Shown: piece by piece, positions 1 to 9,667 of the stretch
How the letters are laid out: each line of letters opens with the position of its first letter
How positions within the stretch are numbered: the first letter of the stretch is position 1
DNA from: Carpediemonas membranifera
Lineage: Eukaryota > Fornicata
Length of the DNA: 64,000 nt
Assembly: GCA_019828565.1 (NCBI GenBank)
Contig: JAHDYR010000038.1
Location: 806,001-870,000, forward strand
Direction of reading: 5' to 3'
The notes under the pieces: generated by a model
What the model was told of the DNA's origin: nothing
Seen by the model: only the letters and a program-made list of their open reading frames with translations
The model's database searches: none
Made by a program: the position numbers and the translations under genes

Positions 1-795
1 AGATGGGCGGGGCCTCCTCGACCTTGGCCCAGCTGTTGCTCTCACAGCGGAGCAGCGTCAGGCAGACCGCGACCCAGAGCAGGGCTGTGCAGTTTACCCC
101 GACATAGGCAAACATCGGGAATGCCGTGGGGACGGCGAGCAGGACGACGAGGAACGACCAGACGCCGAAGAAGGTCGCCCACTCCGAGATGCGGGGGTAC
201 GTCTGCCGGTCTCGGATGAACATAAGGCCGCCAATTACGATGGCGATAGCACTGGTAGCAGCCCCTAGGATGAAGCCGATGTCGCCGCCGAACACCCAGT
301 CAGGCACGGCTGTCAGGGTCCATATTATGCCCAGGATCACCGCCCTGACGATGTTCCACGTGGTGTGGGACCGGGGGTGGCCGCTGACCTGCTTGGCCAG
401 GAGCCCGGGACCCATGCGGGGTGGGCGGAGCTCGTTCTCCTGTCGGGTTGCGGGCACGCGGAGCAGAGGTCGCATGTGGAATGCCCTCATGGTTGCTATG
501 CCGAGCAGTGCGGCGAATATGGCCTGTATGGGGTCGCCTACGAGGGAGTCGAGATAGGGCTCCGCGGATACACGCGGGAAAACGATGAAGTAGGAGGACG
601 TTGCTATATAGGAGATGGCCTCTAAGGTTTCCCACGCAAAGCCGAAGAAGATTGTGAGCTGTGTGAGGCGGGCATGGAGGAACAGACACTGGTGGAGCCA
701 AGGATGAAGAACACGGCGAGGGCGTTCGTCAGATGCTGATGTGGCCACTTGGTAATCTCAGTGAAGAACTCTAACCGCTCTAAATGGCCAATCAT
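1..795 (-). CDS. Polytopic membrane protein, C-terminus beyond window edge
   Basis: Minus-strand gene whose 3' end runs off the left edge. I place the ATG at 793-795. The first 36 codons end at 688, followed by a 29-nt intron (659-687) with donor GTCTGT and acceptor CTCACACAG. Splicing joins ...LGSTS to LTIFFGFAWE in frame, and the reading frame then stays open to base 1. The protein has several hydrophobic stretches (around LTIFFGF, PIQAIFAALLGIA, VRAVILGIIWTL, FILGAATSAIAIVIGGLMF, FFGVWSFLVVLLAV, YVGVNCTALLWVAVCLTLL), so at least five or six membrane segments. I do not recognise the family. Forward ORFs over this stretch are shadows. The intron is inferred from the window-wide splice grammar. 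Confidence 0.6.
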
Positions 796-924
796 CGGTT
801 CTTTTCGTCTGTACTCTGGTGCATGTCATCATATCCGATGACTCCAAACCGACTCTGAGCAGAAACTGGCACCATAGGCACATTACATCGCATATCCACT
901 CCACATGTCACTGCCAAGAGGCCA

Positions 925-1787
925 TCAATCCTGGTGGGCCCGGCACCAATTCCCCACGATGTCGTAGAACTCCGCGGGGTTGTCCCTCATCATCGCATGG
1001 CCCGACCGACACACCATAAACTGCGGGATATCGCCCAGCCGGTCCAGGACGGGCATGTCGCCGTTCTCCTCGCCGTATACGTATCCGGCAGGCACTCTGA
1101 GTCGATGGAGGGTGTCCAGCAGCGACGGCGAGGCATCGCTGCACGCCACGAGGTCCTTCGCGGCCCTGTACACCGTCCTTGGTGTCAGCGGGGCAACGTC
1201 CAAGTAGGGGACAGCCGCAAGCTTGGGGGCAAAGCGGGGGTAGGCCGCGATGAAGTCGGCCTCAGGCCTGGCCGCGATGCCCCTACTGAAGAGCGAGCAG
1301 TCTTCCGCGACGAGGTTGCCCTCAGCGATGAGGAGGGATCCGATGGTCGCCCTGTCCTCGAGCAGAGCCTCGGGGAGCTTCAGCACGACCGCACCGCCCA
1401 TGGAGTGGGCCACTAGATGGATGCGGCTGGAATGCTGCTTGAGATGACGGATGGCGGTCTCGCAGGCCCCGGCAAGGGCGGCCATGGTCGGGTCGGGGAG
1501 GTGCTCGCTCTGGCCAAAGCCCGGCAGGTCAAGGGAAGCGATGGAGAAGTCGGGTGTAAGAGACGGGGATGTGAAGGCGTCGTCAAATATGGTCGTGCTG
1601 CAGCAGAGCCCGTGGACGAAGAGTATAAGGGGAGATTCGGCACCCCTGAGGGCGTGGAACACTTGGTAAGACGGGAAAGAGGTTATACAAACCAGGAAAG
1701 CTTCCAGCACCACTGTTATTATTTAGAGAGAGGATAGTCTTTGAGACCTCCATCGATCTGCCAACTTGGTCTATTCTGACAATTCAT
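925..1787 (-). CDS. Alpha/beta-hydrolase fold protein
   Basis: Serine-hydrolase-like protein of about 275 aa. Visible alpha/beta-hydrolase features are the oxyanion-hole HG motif (LFVHGLCC), the strand-turn DLPGFGQSE, the nucleophile elbow AHSMGGA with its serine, and a C-terminal histidine in SGHAMM. The substrate cannot be told. The long open frame (925-1712) has no ATG before the fold begins. I infer a 13-codon first exon (ATG at 1785-1787) joined through a 35-nt intron (1713-1747, GTCTCA...AATAACAG), which restores frame and phase. This intron is longer than its neighbours and fits the common splice grammar less well, so the start is uncertain while the fold assignment is firm. Confidence 0.7.
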
Positions 1788-2398
1788 GCGACGTAACGAG
1801 AGGCCCGTGGGTCGGCACCGTGGTGCTAATGCGGTAGGCTTCGGTCTGCCCTGGCGTTTATCAGCGTGGACGTAGTAGCGTAGACCACAGGAACTCGATT
1901 TGACTGCTGTTGCGGAAGACCGTCATGCCCAAAGCAGGCGTGTCTGCTCGATACCCAAGTCTCAACTTGACCGCGCGATATTTGTGACACAGGAGGCTGT
2001 GCCGGCCCTCAACCCGGCTGGGACACGAAAGCGAGACGAGCGTGTGCCCAATATTCCACACCAAAGTGATACTGCAGCGGTTGTATCGCACCAGCAAACT
2101 ATCCATAACGCACAAACATTCATTTCTGGCTCAGATCGTGCAGCTGTTTTACTAAAACGGCGTGTTTAGAGCAACTGGACCTTGTAGGTGGGCTCGCCCC
2201 TCCCACTCTTATAACCAATGTTCCTCATCGTCCCACTTGATGTACCACGATAATCAATTGTCGTCTCCGTCGTTTCTTGCATGTCCATTGTCCTACAAAA
2301 TTGTGTGGCTGAGAAGTTGATCGGATCTCAGCTAGATATGATGATATCCACCGATGCATCGCCGCTCATCTCCGTTTAAACTAGTAGTACAAACTATC
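1788..2398. other. Intergenic region, no supported gene
   Basis: About 610 bp between the hydrolase start and the FG-GAP gene stop. Short ORFs exist on both strands (1861-2115 minus, 1900-2169 plus) but neither resembles a protein nor has an intron signature. I see no tRNA-like box pair or repeat. Confidence 0.4.
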
Positions 2399-3856
2399 TC
2401 AGACCATACTGGCACACCTGTCCGTCGTGGCCGGCTCCGTCTCATCTGACGGCAGGTCGTCATCAGGCCCCAGGCCGTCCTCGTCGTCGTCAATAAACGT
2501 CTCGACGGTATCCTCGGTCTCCTCGATGAGGTGGAACACGCCCTCGTCATCGAGCTTTGGGTGGGCGGTGTTGATGCCGAAGACCCCGAGGCAGAGGATG
2601 CCCGCCCCGATGGCGACGAACGTGATCAGCAGGACGACGCCGCCAATGAATGCGGTGGCAACGAATATGAGGAAAACCATCCAGACGAAGTGCATGATGG
2701 TCATAAACGTGCTCGCGGCCGCCGTATCGACCTCTGTGACGCTGGATAGGTCATAAACTGCGACAGAGTCACATTCCGGCATGCCCATGACCAACACAGT
2801 GTCACTCAAACTCACCGCAGTCGCCTTCGAGTTCTTGGGCCTGGCAGCACCCTGTAGCACCCAGCGGCCGTCGAATACGAACACGAAAGCCCGTCCGTCG
2901 CTTGAATCCAGCACAGCTAGGGTCGCAGCTTGGCCGGCACTCTGGACCATCGCGATATCTGCCCCGAATTCAGAGGAGTCGGGGAGAGTATCCGGCGCCA
3001 GGACGCCCTGGATTGCCCACACGCCATTGTACCGCGTGTACACCGCCACAGTGCCCGATCCAGGGGCAGATACGGCGAGATACGACTCAGTCAGCGCTAT
3101 GGCTGCCCCGAACTGCGGCTCTGTCTCCATGAAGGGGGACGTCAGCACCTGGCCGGCTGACCATGCCGACCCCGCCCTTGTGAACGTGACCACGCGGCCA
3201 GTGGTGGTGGAGACCACCGCAGTGTTGTCGTACAGCGCCACATGTGTGCCGAACTGGGCACCCGTCGCTGGTGCCGGGTCGACCAGGGTCACCTGGTGCA
3301 CGAAGGGGTTGGCGGCGTCGGCCCTGGTGAAGATGTGGACCGCGCCGTGCTGGTTGGCATCATATGCCCCGACAGCGAGGGTAGTGCCGCACAGGGCAAG
3401 CGCCCCACCGAACTTGCTGGCCTCCTCGGGGATGACCTGGCTGAGCGTCCACGTGGAGCCCGCCTGGACGAAGATGAAGACAGAGCCGTTGTCAGCTTCC
3501 CTGTCGAAGGCGGACAAGGCCATCGTGGACCCTTGCACAGTGCTGACCAGAGAGAAATAGACAAAGTTGGCAGCGGCGTCTTCAGCATCAACACTGTGCA
3601 AAAAGGTCCATTTCGAGCCATCCCAGGAGTATATCGAGGCTATACCGCCATTGGAGTACGATTCAGAGAAGTCTGGGCTTCCCACAACCATCGTGCCGTC
3701 GGCAATAGAAATAGACGTGCCGAAGGATGCAGAGGCGTCGAGCGGGGACTCGATCTCTTGCAAGAGTGGGTTAGACGCATATACAAGCACGATTAACAGT
3801 AGCAGGAGCATCAAACAATGATTCCATTTCCACATTGCCACCACGAACAACTCCAT
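2399..3856 (-). CDS. FG-GAP (integrin-alpha-like) repeat type I membrane protein
   Basis: 485 aa. The N-terminus has a signal peptide (hydrophobic CLMLLLLLIVLVYA at about residues 14-27). The ectodomain contains several FG-GAP-like beta-propeller blades, seen as recurring cores: ASFGTSISIADG, AQFGTHVALYDN, PQFGAAIALTES, SEFGADIAMVQS. Each is followed by a hydrophobic strand and a turn such as VVGSPDFS or AVSAPGSG. Near residues 385-430 lie one or two long hydrophobic segments (MTIMHFVWMVFLIFVATAF, VVLLITFVAIGAGILCLGV), followed by a short acidic cytoplasmic tail rich in D and E. The likely role is cell-surface binding or adhesion; the ligand is unknown. The ATG lies at 3854-3856 and the stop is well separated from the neighbouring kinesin-like gene. 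Confidence 0.75.
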   Translation of the reverse strand: MELFVVAMWKWNHCLMLLLLLIVLVYASNPLLQEIESPLDASASFGTSISIADGTMVVGSPDFSESYSNGGIASIYSWDGSKWTFLHSVDAEDAAANFVYFSLVSTVQGSTMALSAFDREADNGSVFIFVQAGSTWTLSQVIPEEASKFGGALALCGTTLAVGAYDANQHGAVHIFTRADAANPFVHQVTLVDPAPATGAQFGTHVALYDNTAVVSTTTGRVVTFTRAGSAWSAGQVLTSPFMETEPQFGAAIALTESYLAVSAPGSGTVAVYTRYNGVWAIQGVLAPDTLPDSSEFGADIAMVQSAGQAATLAVLDSSDGRAFVFVFDGRWVLQGAARPKNSKATAVSLSDTVLVMGMPECDSVAVYDLSSVTEVDTAAASTFMTIMHFVWMVFLIFVATAFIGGVVLLITFVAIGAGILCLGVFGINTAHPKLDDEGVFHLIEETEDTVETFIDDDEDGLGPDDDLPSDETEPATTDRCASMV

Positions 3857-3904
3857 GACCTGCTCAGACCACCACCATGCTACTTTACAACGCCCGCCCC
3901 AGCC

Positions 3905-6900
3905 TCACATGGGCTCGCTCATCGTGAGCTGGACCTCCCTCCGCCCCGGACTCACCGTCCGCACGACGTTCACACTGGTCAGCCCAGCCCCCGTTGACGC
4001 CTGCCCGTAGTACGCTGTCTTACCGCTGTCCAGGTCCCGCCGGGTCATGGGGGCGGCTGTCTGGGTGTAGGGCTGGGTACTCGGGTCCGTGTAGAAGCGG
4101 CGGGCGGGGTCGTACTGGGACGACAGCGGGGTCTCGCTGGCCTTGAAGGACGGTCCCATATCGGTCACCCGCAGCGGCCTGGGCACATAGGTGCTCTGCC
4201 CTTGCCCCCACCGCGTGGCCCGGGCCGACTCCTGGTAAGGCTGGGTCCCGGTCTCCCGGGGGGTCTCGGACACTCTCCGGCTCAGCGCGGACCTCTCGGT
4301 CCTGGTCAGCTCGAGCTCCTGCTCTAGATCCCGCTGCCTCTGCTTCGAGTTTGTCAGGGCGACCTCCTTGGCGCCGAGCTTCGTGGAAAGATCCTCCGCC
4401 GTGTCCCTGAACCGCCTGATGTCCCGGGCCGCGTCGAGCAGGTCGGCCTGCTGCTGGGCGACCCTCTGCCCGAGCTCCTCGATGGTGCGGCTGCTCCTTG
4501 TGGCCCTGTCAGCGGCGTCCTTGCCCTGCCGTGTCAACTGCTGGACCCTGGACTGCAGCCCCTGGTTCGCACGGTCGAGCTCGCCGTTGGCCTCCTGGAG
4601 CTCGGCAACCTTGGCCTTCAGTGCCTCCGTCTCCGCCATCAGGGCCTCGTTGTCGGTCTTGCTCTCGGTCAGCAGCCGGTCGAGTTTGCCAGCCCGCCGC
4701 GTCTCCTTCTTGAGGGCGGCCTCCAGCACGTCAACCCTGCTGGCCGCGTCCTTTGCAAGCCCTCTCTGCTGCTGTAGGGCCCGTGTGACCTCGTCCTTGG
4801 CCTGAGTCAGCGCCCGAACCTCTTCGTTCGACCGGGACAAGGATGACTTCACGTCCTCGAGCTCGGCTGCAAGCTTCTGCCGCAGCTGCGTCTCGGCGGC
4901 GAGGTTGACCTCGACCTGGTCGCGGTCCTCGGCCAGGGCCTCGTTGCTGCCACTGAGCTTCTTGCACGTCTCGTCGAGTCTGCTGACAGCTGACTGTGCC
5001 CGCTTCAGCTCGGCCGAGGTGTCGTCCAGCCTGTGCTGCAGGTCGAGCCTGGCGTTGTCCAGCTGCTCGCACTGCTCCTGCAGGTCCTGGTTGGCCGCGG
5101 CGAGGTGGTTGTTGTGGGTGTCGGCCTCCATAAGTCTCTCCGTGAGGCCCGCGACGTCCTTCGACAGCTGGGTTTCAGCGGTGGTCTTGGCAGCGAGCTT
5201 GTCGACCATCTCGGCTAGCTCGGCCTCCGTCTTGCCCAGCTTGGTCTCCAGCATGCCCTTGTCGAGTCGAAGGGTCTGCAGCTCCTCCCTGCCGTTGGCG
5301 TCGGACCGCTTGATCGCCTCAAGGTCCTCGGAGAGCGCGACAATGTCGTCCTGAAGCTTCGCGCCCACAGCACTCGCCTGGGTCGCCTTGGCATGCTCCT
5401 GTTCGGCAGCGTGGGTCGCGTCGGCCAGTTCTGACTCGAGCCCGCAGATCCTCTTCCTGGCGGCCTCGAGGTCCTCCGCCACGCCCTCAAGCTCGGCTTC
5501 GTGATGCTCGACGTCAGCCAGCTTGGCCCTGAGCGCGATGTTCTCGCGTGTGAGAGTGTCGATCGTGTCATCAACCGCAATGTCAGGCTGGGTCGACCGG
5601 CCGGTCGAGACGATCTTGTCGAGATCTGACACCTTCATCTCCAGTGAATCGATCTTCTTATGAATGACGCTGTCTTCGCTCTTCACCTCCATCAGTGGCC
5701 GGGCGGGCTGGGGTGGCTGGGGCCGTCTCTGCGCCGTCCCTGCCGACTGTGCCCTGAGCTCTGCCTCCTCCTCGATGCGGGCGTAGTCCATGGATGGGAT
5801 CTGGGACAGCGGGACCACGTACGTCTGGTGGGCGGTCGAGTTATTCTCAGACCTCGATGCGGAGGACTGTCCCAGGCGAGACTTGGTCTGCCGGACGAAC
5901 TGTTTCGCGGCCTCCAGGTGGGCCTTCTCCTCCTCTGTCCTAAACTGCACCTTACTCTGCGGCTTGGGCGATTGGACCGGGCTCTGTGTGAGGGCGTTGA
6001 CCATGGCCACTGTGGCGGGGTGGGGGGAGGCCGGCTTGGGCGATCCCGGGCCGGTCTGAATGGTGAGGCGGGAGGGCGTCAGGGCCCGTGTCTGGGCCGA
6101 TTGGGCGATCGGCGAGGACGGGGCAGAGGTCTGGGTGAATGAGCCCTGCTGCCCTGTCCTGGGCCTGGGGCTCTGTGCGGGCATGCTCCTGGCGCCGGGT
6201 GACCGGGGCGCGGGTCTCGAGGTTTCCTGGGCCGCACCTGAGAGCCAAGCGGTCCTCAGGCGGCAGGCGTACCGCAGCAACGCGTGTGTGCGGCGGGTTT
6301 GCTCAAACTGCCGCTTCTCCGCGATCTGTGCGGCGATCTGCCGGGGCACGTTCATCCCAGCCCCGCCGGACGTGGCCCCGTTGTGCGATACGACGACGAA
6401 GGCGACGTTGAGGTTCTCCAGGCCGTCCTTGATGAGGAGCGTGAGCTTGGAGTCCCTGAACGGCACGTGATACGGGACCGCACCGGGCTTGGAGGTCCCC
6501 GCGAGGTGGGGCAGGATGGGTGAGGCGACAAGCTGCTTCTCGAGGGCCGCACGGCGACCATTCCTGGCGCTGTGGCCGGCCTTGTTCCTGCTGATGCCCT
6601 GGATGCACGCGGTGACGGCAGCAAAGCCAGTGGGGGCGTCCTTGCTCTCGGCCTCGAGCCCTGACGCGGCCGTCCACCGGGCTAGCTGGACGAGGAAGAG
6701 GCGCGTCTCCTGCTGGGCGGTGTCGTTCTCCATCTTGTACGACACCGTCCAAATGATGTGCGTGTCGACGAGTTTCGTGTGGCTGGCCTCGAGCTCGCGG
6801 ACTACGTTGAACCTCTCGATGACCTTCGTCAGCTGGAGATCGTTCTTGACTCTAGTAGTCGACGCGTTCATTACCACCCCACGCTCTGAGTCGGAAATCC

Positions 6901-7336
6901 GCAGCGGAGAGGCCTCGGGTACCAGCAGGTCGTGCACGGCCTGCTCTGACACCACGACGGCCGACACAGCGACCGTCACCCGGACACCGGGGTTGGACTT
7001 CTCAAAATTGATGCCGGCCCCGAGCAGCTGGTTGATTGCCCGGCGAAGGATCCCCTGGGGCGCGGATACGGCCGTGTCGCCGAGGATGAGCTCGTCGACG
7101 GGAACATCAGGAATGCCGGCGAAGAAAATGGCGCCGCTGGTGCCGTTGCTTATGTTCTTAATTACAGGATATACGGCCGTCTGGTAGAATGAGGACTGGG
7201 AATCCACTGAAAGGATATGGTCGAACTGGTACTGCTCATCAGAGTCCTCAGTGTGGAAAACAACTTGATTATCTGGCGAAACTGATAAGAATGGGCTATT
7301 TGCAGCGCCGTAGAGTAAGCAACTCACGCCACTCAT
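3905..7336 (-). CDS. Kinesin-like protein with degenerate motor domain and long coiled coil
   Basis: 1,143 aa. Residues 1-350 follow the kinesin motor layout: FDHILSVDSQSSFYQTAVYPVI matches the strand and helix before the P-loop, VVVSEQAVHDLLVP matches the 'EIYNE..DLL' region, and VPFRDSKLTLLIKDGLEN matches the family's 'VPYRNSKLT' helix. The nucleotide-binding parts are lost. The P-loop site (about 70-85) reads IFFAGIPDVPVDE with no GxxxxGKT. Switch I (about 182-194) keeps only a trace of SSRSH, and switch II (about 215-222) reads LVQLARWT in place of DLAGSE. Residues 350-550 are low-complexity, rich in S, P and Q. About 570-1030 is continuous heptad coiled coil, with a basic, Y- and T-rich tail. 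Family knowledge suggests a non-motile microtubule binder or kinesin partner. The start ATG at 7334-7336 is preceded by the ATAAACTGCAC motif. Confidence 0.7.
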   Translation of the reverse strand: MSGVSCLLYGAANSPFLSVSPDNQVVFHTEDSDEQYQFDHILSVDSQSSFYQTAVYPVIKNISNGTSGAIFFAGIPDVPVDELILGDTAVSAPQGILRRAINQLLGAGINFEKSNPGVRVTVAVSAVVVSEQAVHDLLVPEASPLRISDSERGVVMNASTTRVKNDLQLTKVIERFNVVRELEASHTKLVDTHIIWTVSYKMENDTAQQETRLFLVQLARWTAASGLEAESKDAPTGFAAVTACIQGISRNKAGHSARNGRRAALEKQLVASPILPHLAGTSKPGAVPYHVPFRDSKLTLLIKDGLENLNVAFVVVSHNGATSGGAGMNVPRQIAAQIAEKRQFEQTRRTHALLRYACRLRTAWLSGAAQETSRPAPRSPGARSMPAQSPRPRTGQQGSFTQTSAPSSPIAQSAQTRALTPSRLTIQTGPGSPKPASPHPATVAMVNALTQSPVQSPKPQSKVQFRTEEEKAHLEAAKQFVRQTKSRLGQSSASRSENNSTAHQTYVVPLSQIPSMDYARIEEEAELRAQSAGTAQRRPQPPQPARPLMEVKSEDSVIHKKIDSLEMKVSDLDKIVSTGRSTQPDIAVDDTIDTLTRENIALRAKLADVEHHEAELEGVAEDLEAARKRICGLESELADATHAAEQEHAKATQASAVGAKLQDDIVALSEDLEAIKRSDANGREELQTLRLDKGMLETKLGKTEAELAEMVDKLAAKTTAETQLSKDVAGLTERLMEADTHNNHLAAANQDLQEQCEQLDNARLDLQHRLDDTSAELKRAQSAVSRLDETCKKLSGSNEALAEDRDQVEVNLAAETQLRQKLAAELEDVKSSLSRSNEEVRALTQAKDEVTRALQQQRGLAKDAASRVDVLEAALKKETRRAGKLDRLLTESKTDNEALMAETEALKAKVAELQEANGELDRANQGLQSRVQQLTRQGKDAADRATRSSRTIEELGQRVAQQQADLLDAARDIRRFRDTAEDLSTKLGAKEVALTNSKQRQRDLEQELELTRTERSALSRRVSETPRETGTQPYQESARATRWGQGQSTYVPRPLRVTDMGPSFKASETPLSSQYDPARRFYTDPSTQPYTQTAAPMTRRDLDSGKTAYYGQASTGAGLTSVNVVRTVSPGRREVQLTMSEPM

Positions 7337-7367
7337 TCAGGAATTTGCCCAAGTTTTCGTGTCTAAA

Positions 7368-7378
7368 GTGCAGTTTAT
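7368..7378 (-). promoter_or_regulatory. ATAAACTGCAC motif upstream of kinesin-like gene
   Basis: Exact 11-mer read on the minus strand, 31 nt upstream of the start codon of the gene at 3905-7336, in the same orientation. It is one of five exact copies seen in the window. A promoter or initiator role is inferred from position only. Confidence 0.4.
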
Positions 7379-7422
7379 GTCGCATCATCCTAGATTTGGT
7401 TCCTGGCTATGATGGGCAGAAT

Positions 7423-9627
7423 CTACGCCCACGACGTCTCATCGTCCCATGTGAAGTGTCCCCCAGGCGGCGGGAACCTCATGGGGAAGTCGAACTGGAA
7501 CTCGACGTCGATCCCCGGCCCCTCACCAGGTTTCGTCGGGTCGTACAGCAGACACGTCGGGGTGACCGCGGACATGGCCGGCATGGTCTGCTGCAGGGTG
7601 ATCGACCCCTCAGCGACCTGCCCGTTGAGGTAGAAGGTGAGCTGCCGCTGCCCGGGGTCGAGGGAGAGGCCGACCGTGTCGCCCTGCTTGAACGTCAGGC
7701 CAGTCTCCACGCGTGTCCCATCACCCAGCAGGATGCCGTCCTGCTGCCACATGAGCCGCTTCCCCTCGTCGGCCGGGTCGCTGACACCGATGGCGAGGGT
7801 CCCGAACTGGTGCAGTTTTCGGACCAACGCACCGAAGTACACGGGCTCCAGGTGACGCTGGGTCCGTCCCCGACTGGCGGTGACCGTAACATACCGTCTC
7901 CGGGCCGCATCGCCCGTCCTCACGTGCCGGGCGACGACCTCGACGCCGGTCACGGCGACCATGTGGGTGCCGCCCGTCGGTGCCACAGCGGGTGCCCGCC
8001 GCTTCTTGAGTACGGCGAGGAGCAGGTCCTTGTGGGGCTGACCGGGGGCGTTGATGGCGGCCGTGATCTTCTCGTTTGGCCATGACTGGAATGTTTCCTC
8101 GAGGACGCACCGGCGGTAATGGACCTCTCTCTCGAGGATGGGCTTGGCGATGAGGGTCGAGTCGTCGTTCGCCATCTCACTCAGGATGGTGTCGTTGAGT
8201 GACGTCACGAACTGCCGCACGGTGGCGGGGCTGATCAGCTGGCAGGACCCGAACACGCCGCTCTGCCGGTGGAGTCGGTAGTTCTCGGCCAGGAACTTGA
8301 TCGTGCCCTCCCTGAACCTCTCCGCCTGCAGCGCCTCCGCCGTGAGCAGCAGCGTGGGCAGGATCGTCGGCTCGAACACCGTCTGCAGCACCTGTCGACT
8401 CGACTCTAAACTGCGTCGGGCCGCGGCGATGGGGACGTCGGTCACACGCGTCACCAGGCCGGACAGCTCGGCGGACTCATCCTCGAAGAACGTTTTCGTC
8501 TCCTTGAGCACCTGGTCGTACCGTCTGTTGACCGTCGCCGACTCCAGCTGCCTGATGGCCGCGTACTTCTGCCGGATCCGCTCCATCTCGAGCGCCATGG
8601 CCGCGCGGACCCGGGAGTCGAGGTTCTCGAGCTCCTGCGTCTTCTTCCGTTGCAGGTAGGCGAGACGGCGGGTCCTCCTCTTGCTGAGCTCCTTCTGGAG
8701 CTGCTCGGCGTACTGCTTCCGCTTCTGCTCTTCCTTTTGCAGGTCGTCCTTCAGCCCCTGCGTGTCTGCGATGATGTTAGGGTGTCTGCAGAACAGCAGG
8801 AACCGCTCTACGCTCTCGCGTGTGAAGTGCGGCATGTCAGGGTGCTGGCACCGGGAGAACAGCGCCTCGTCCAGCACGATCGTCTGCTGCCCCTTCTCAT
8901 GGGTGTCCCAGGCAGCTGCGTGCATCTCCAGGAACTTGGACTCGGCGATGGCCGGCCGAGACCGGGTCACGAGGGTGGTACGGCCGCCCTCCCCATTCAG
9001 CTCCACGCTCAGCTTCTCACTGCCGAACTGCTTGATCTCTGCCTTCAGGGCGTTCTTATCATGGACCTCCGGGACCACCTCTGGCGGTGCTGGGCCGTCG
9101 TCCGCTGCGAGGAGGCGGTACAGCAGGGGCGGCTCGCGGGGGAGGATGTCTGGCTCGCCGGGGTCCTCAACCTCTATGCCGTCGGCGTCTAGGAAGGCGC
9201 ACTCGGGGCGTTGGCCCCTGAGCGTCTGCAGGCGGCGAAGGACATCGGAAACTTTCCGGTGGCGGCGGAAAAGAACCTTCTCGTCGCCGCTAGCTGCATT
9301 TCTACGTTGCATATACAGTCTTGTGAGCTCCTTTGCTGATGGATATCTGTTCTCTTCCACTTGTATGGCCTCTGCGGTGCGGACGAGGAACCGGTCCTCA
9401 AAGAGGGAGCTCTCCATGTCTCGGACGTCCATGAGCGTCGATTGCTGCTTCATGTGCGCGTTCTCAATTTCTTCGGCCCAGAACAAGTTCATTTGTTTTG
9501 ATATGCGTGCGTGCAGGACCAAGTTTCGAGGTTGCTGGGCAAACCTGCGGTGTCGACCAGGAGAGCCTCTCAGCCGGCCTGCGACACTATTCCAGGCCCC
9601 ATCGCTACACTGCCCGCATAGTGACAT
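7423..9627 (-). CDS. Coiled-coil protein with C-terminal SPRY-like domain
   Basis: About 734 aa from the ATG at 9625-9627. The longer open frame upstream to 9723 has no ATG and would overlap the next gene. The middle (about residues 300-420) is charged helix with repeats such as KEEQKRKQYAEQLQKELSKRR, a probable coiled coil. The C-terminal 130 residues look like a SPRY/B30.2 beta-sandwich: TLAIGVSDPADEGKRLMW, DGTRVETGLTFKQGDTVG, LDPGQRQLTFYLNGQ. The 'F..GD.VG..LD...+.L.FY.NG' pattern is diagnostic of that fold. SPRY domains bind proteins, so a scaffold or adaptor role is likely. I recognise no orthologue. Confidence 0.65.
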   Translation of the reverse strand: MSLCGQCSDGAWNSVAGRLRGSPGRHRRFAQQPRNLVLHARISKQMNLFWAEEIENAHMKQQSTLMDVRDMESSLFEDRFLVRTAEAIQVEENRYPSAKELTRLYMQRRNAASGDEKVLFRRHRKVSDVLRRLQTLRGQRPECAFLDADGIEVEDPGEPDILPREPPLLYRLLAADDGPAPPEVVPEVHDKNALKAEIKQFGSEKLSVELNGEGGRTTLVTRSRPAIAESKFLEMHAAAWDTHEKGQQTIVLDEALFSRCQHPDMPHFTRESVERFLLFCRHPNIIADTQGLKDDLQKEEQKRKQYAEQLQKELSKRRTRRLAYLQRKKTQELENLDSRVRAAMALEMERIRQKYAAIRQLESATVNRRYDQVLKETKTFFEDESAELSGLVTRVTDVPIAAARRSLESSRQVLQTVFEPTILPTLLLTAEALQAERFREGTIKFLAENYRLHRQSGVFGSCQLISPATVRQFVTSLNDTILSEMANDDSTLIAKPILEREVHYRRCVLEETFQSWPNEKITAAINAPGQPHKDLLLAVLKKRRAPAVAPTGGTHMVAVTGVEVVARHVRTGDAARRRYVTVTASRGRTQRHLEPVYFGALVRKLHQFGTLAIGVSDPADEGKRLMWQQDGILLGDGTRVETGLTFKQGDTVGLSLDPGQRQLTFYLNGQVAEGSITLQQTMPAMSAVTPTCLLYDPTKPGEGPGIDVEFQFDFPMRFPPPGGHFTWDDETSWA

Positions 9628-9667
9628 TTTATATTTCCGCCGGCGACGAATACGACGAGTGAGCAGG

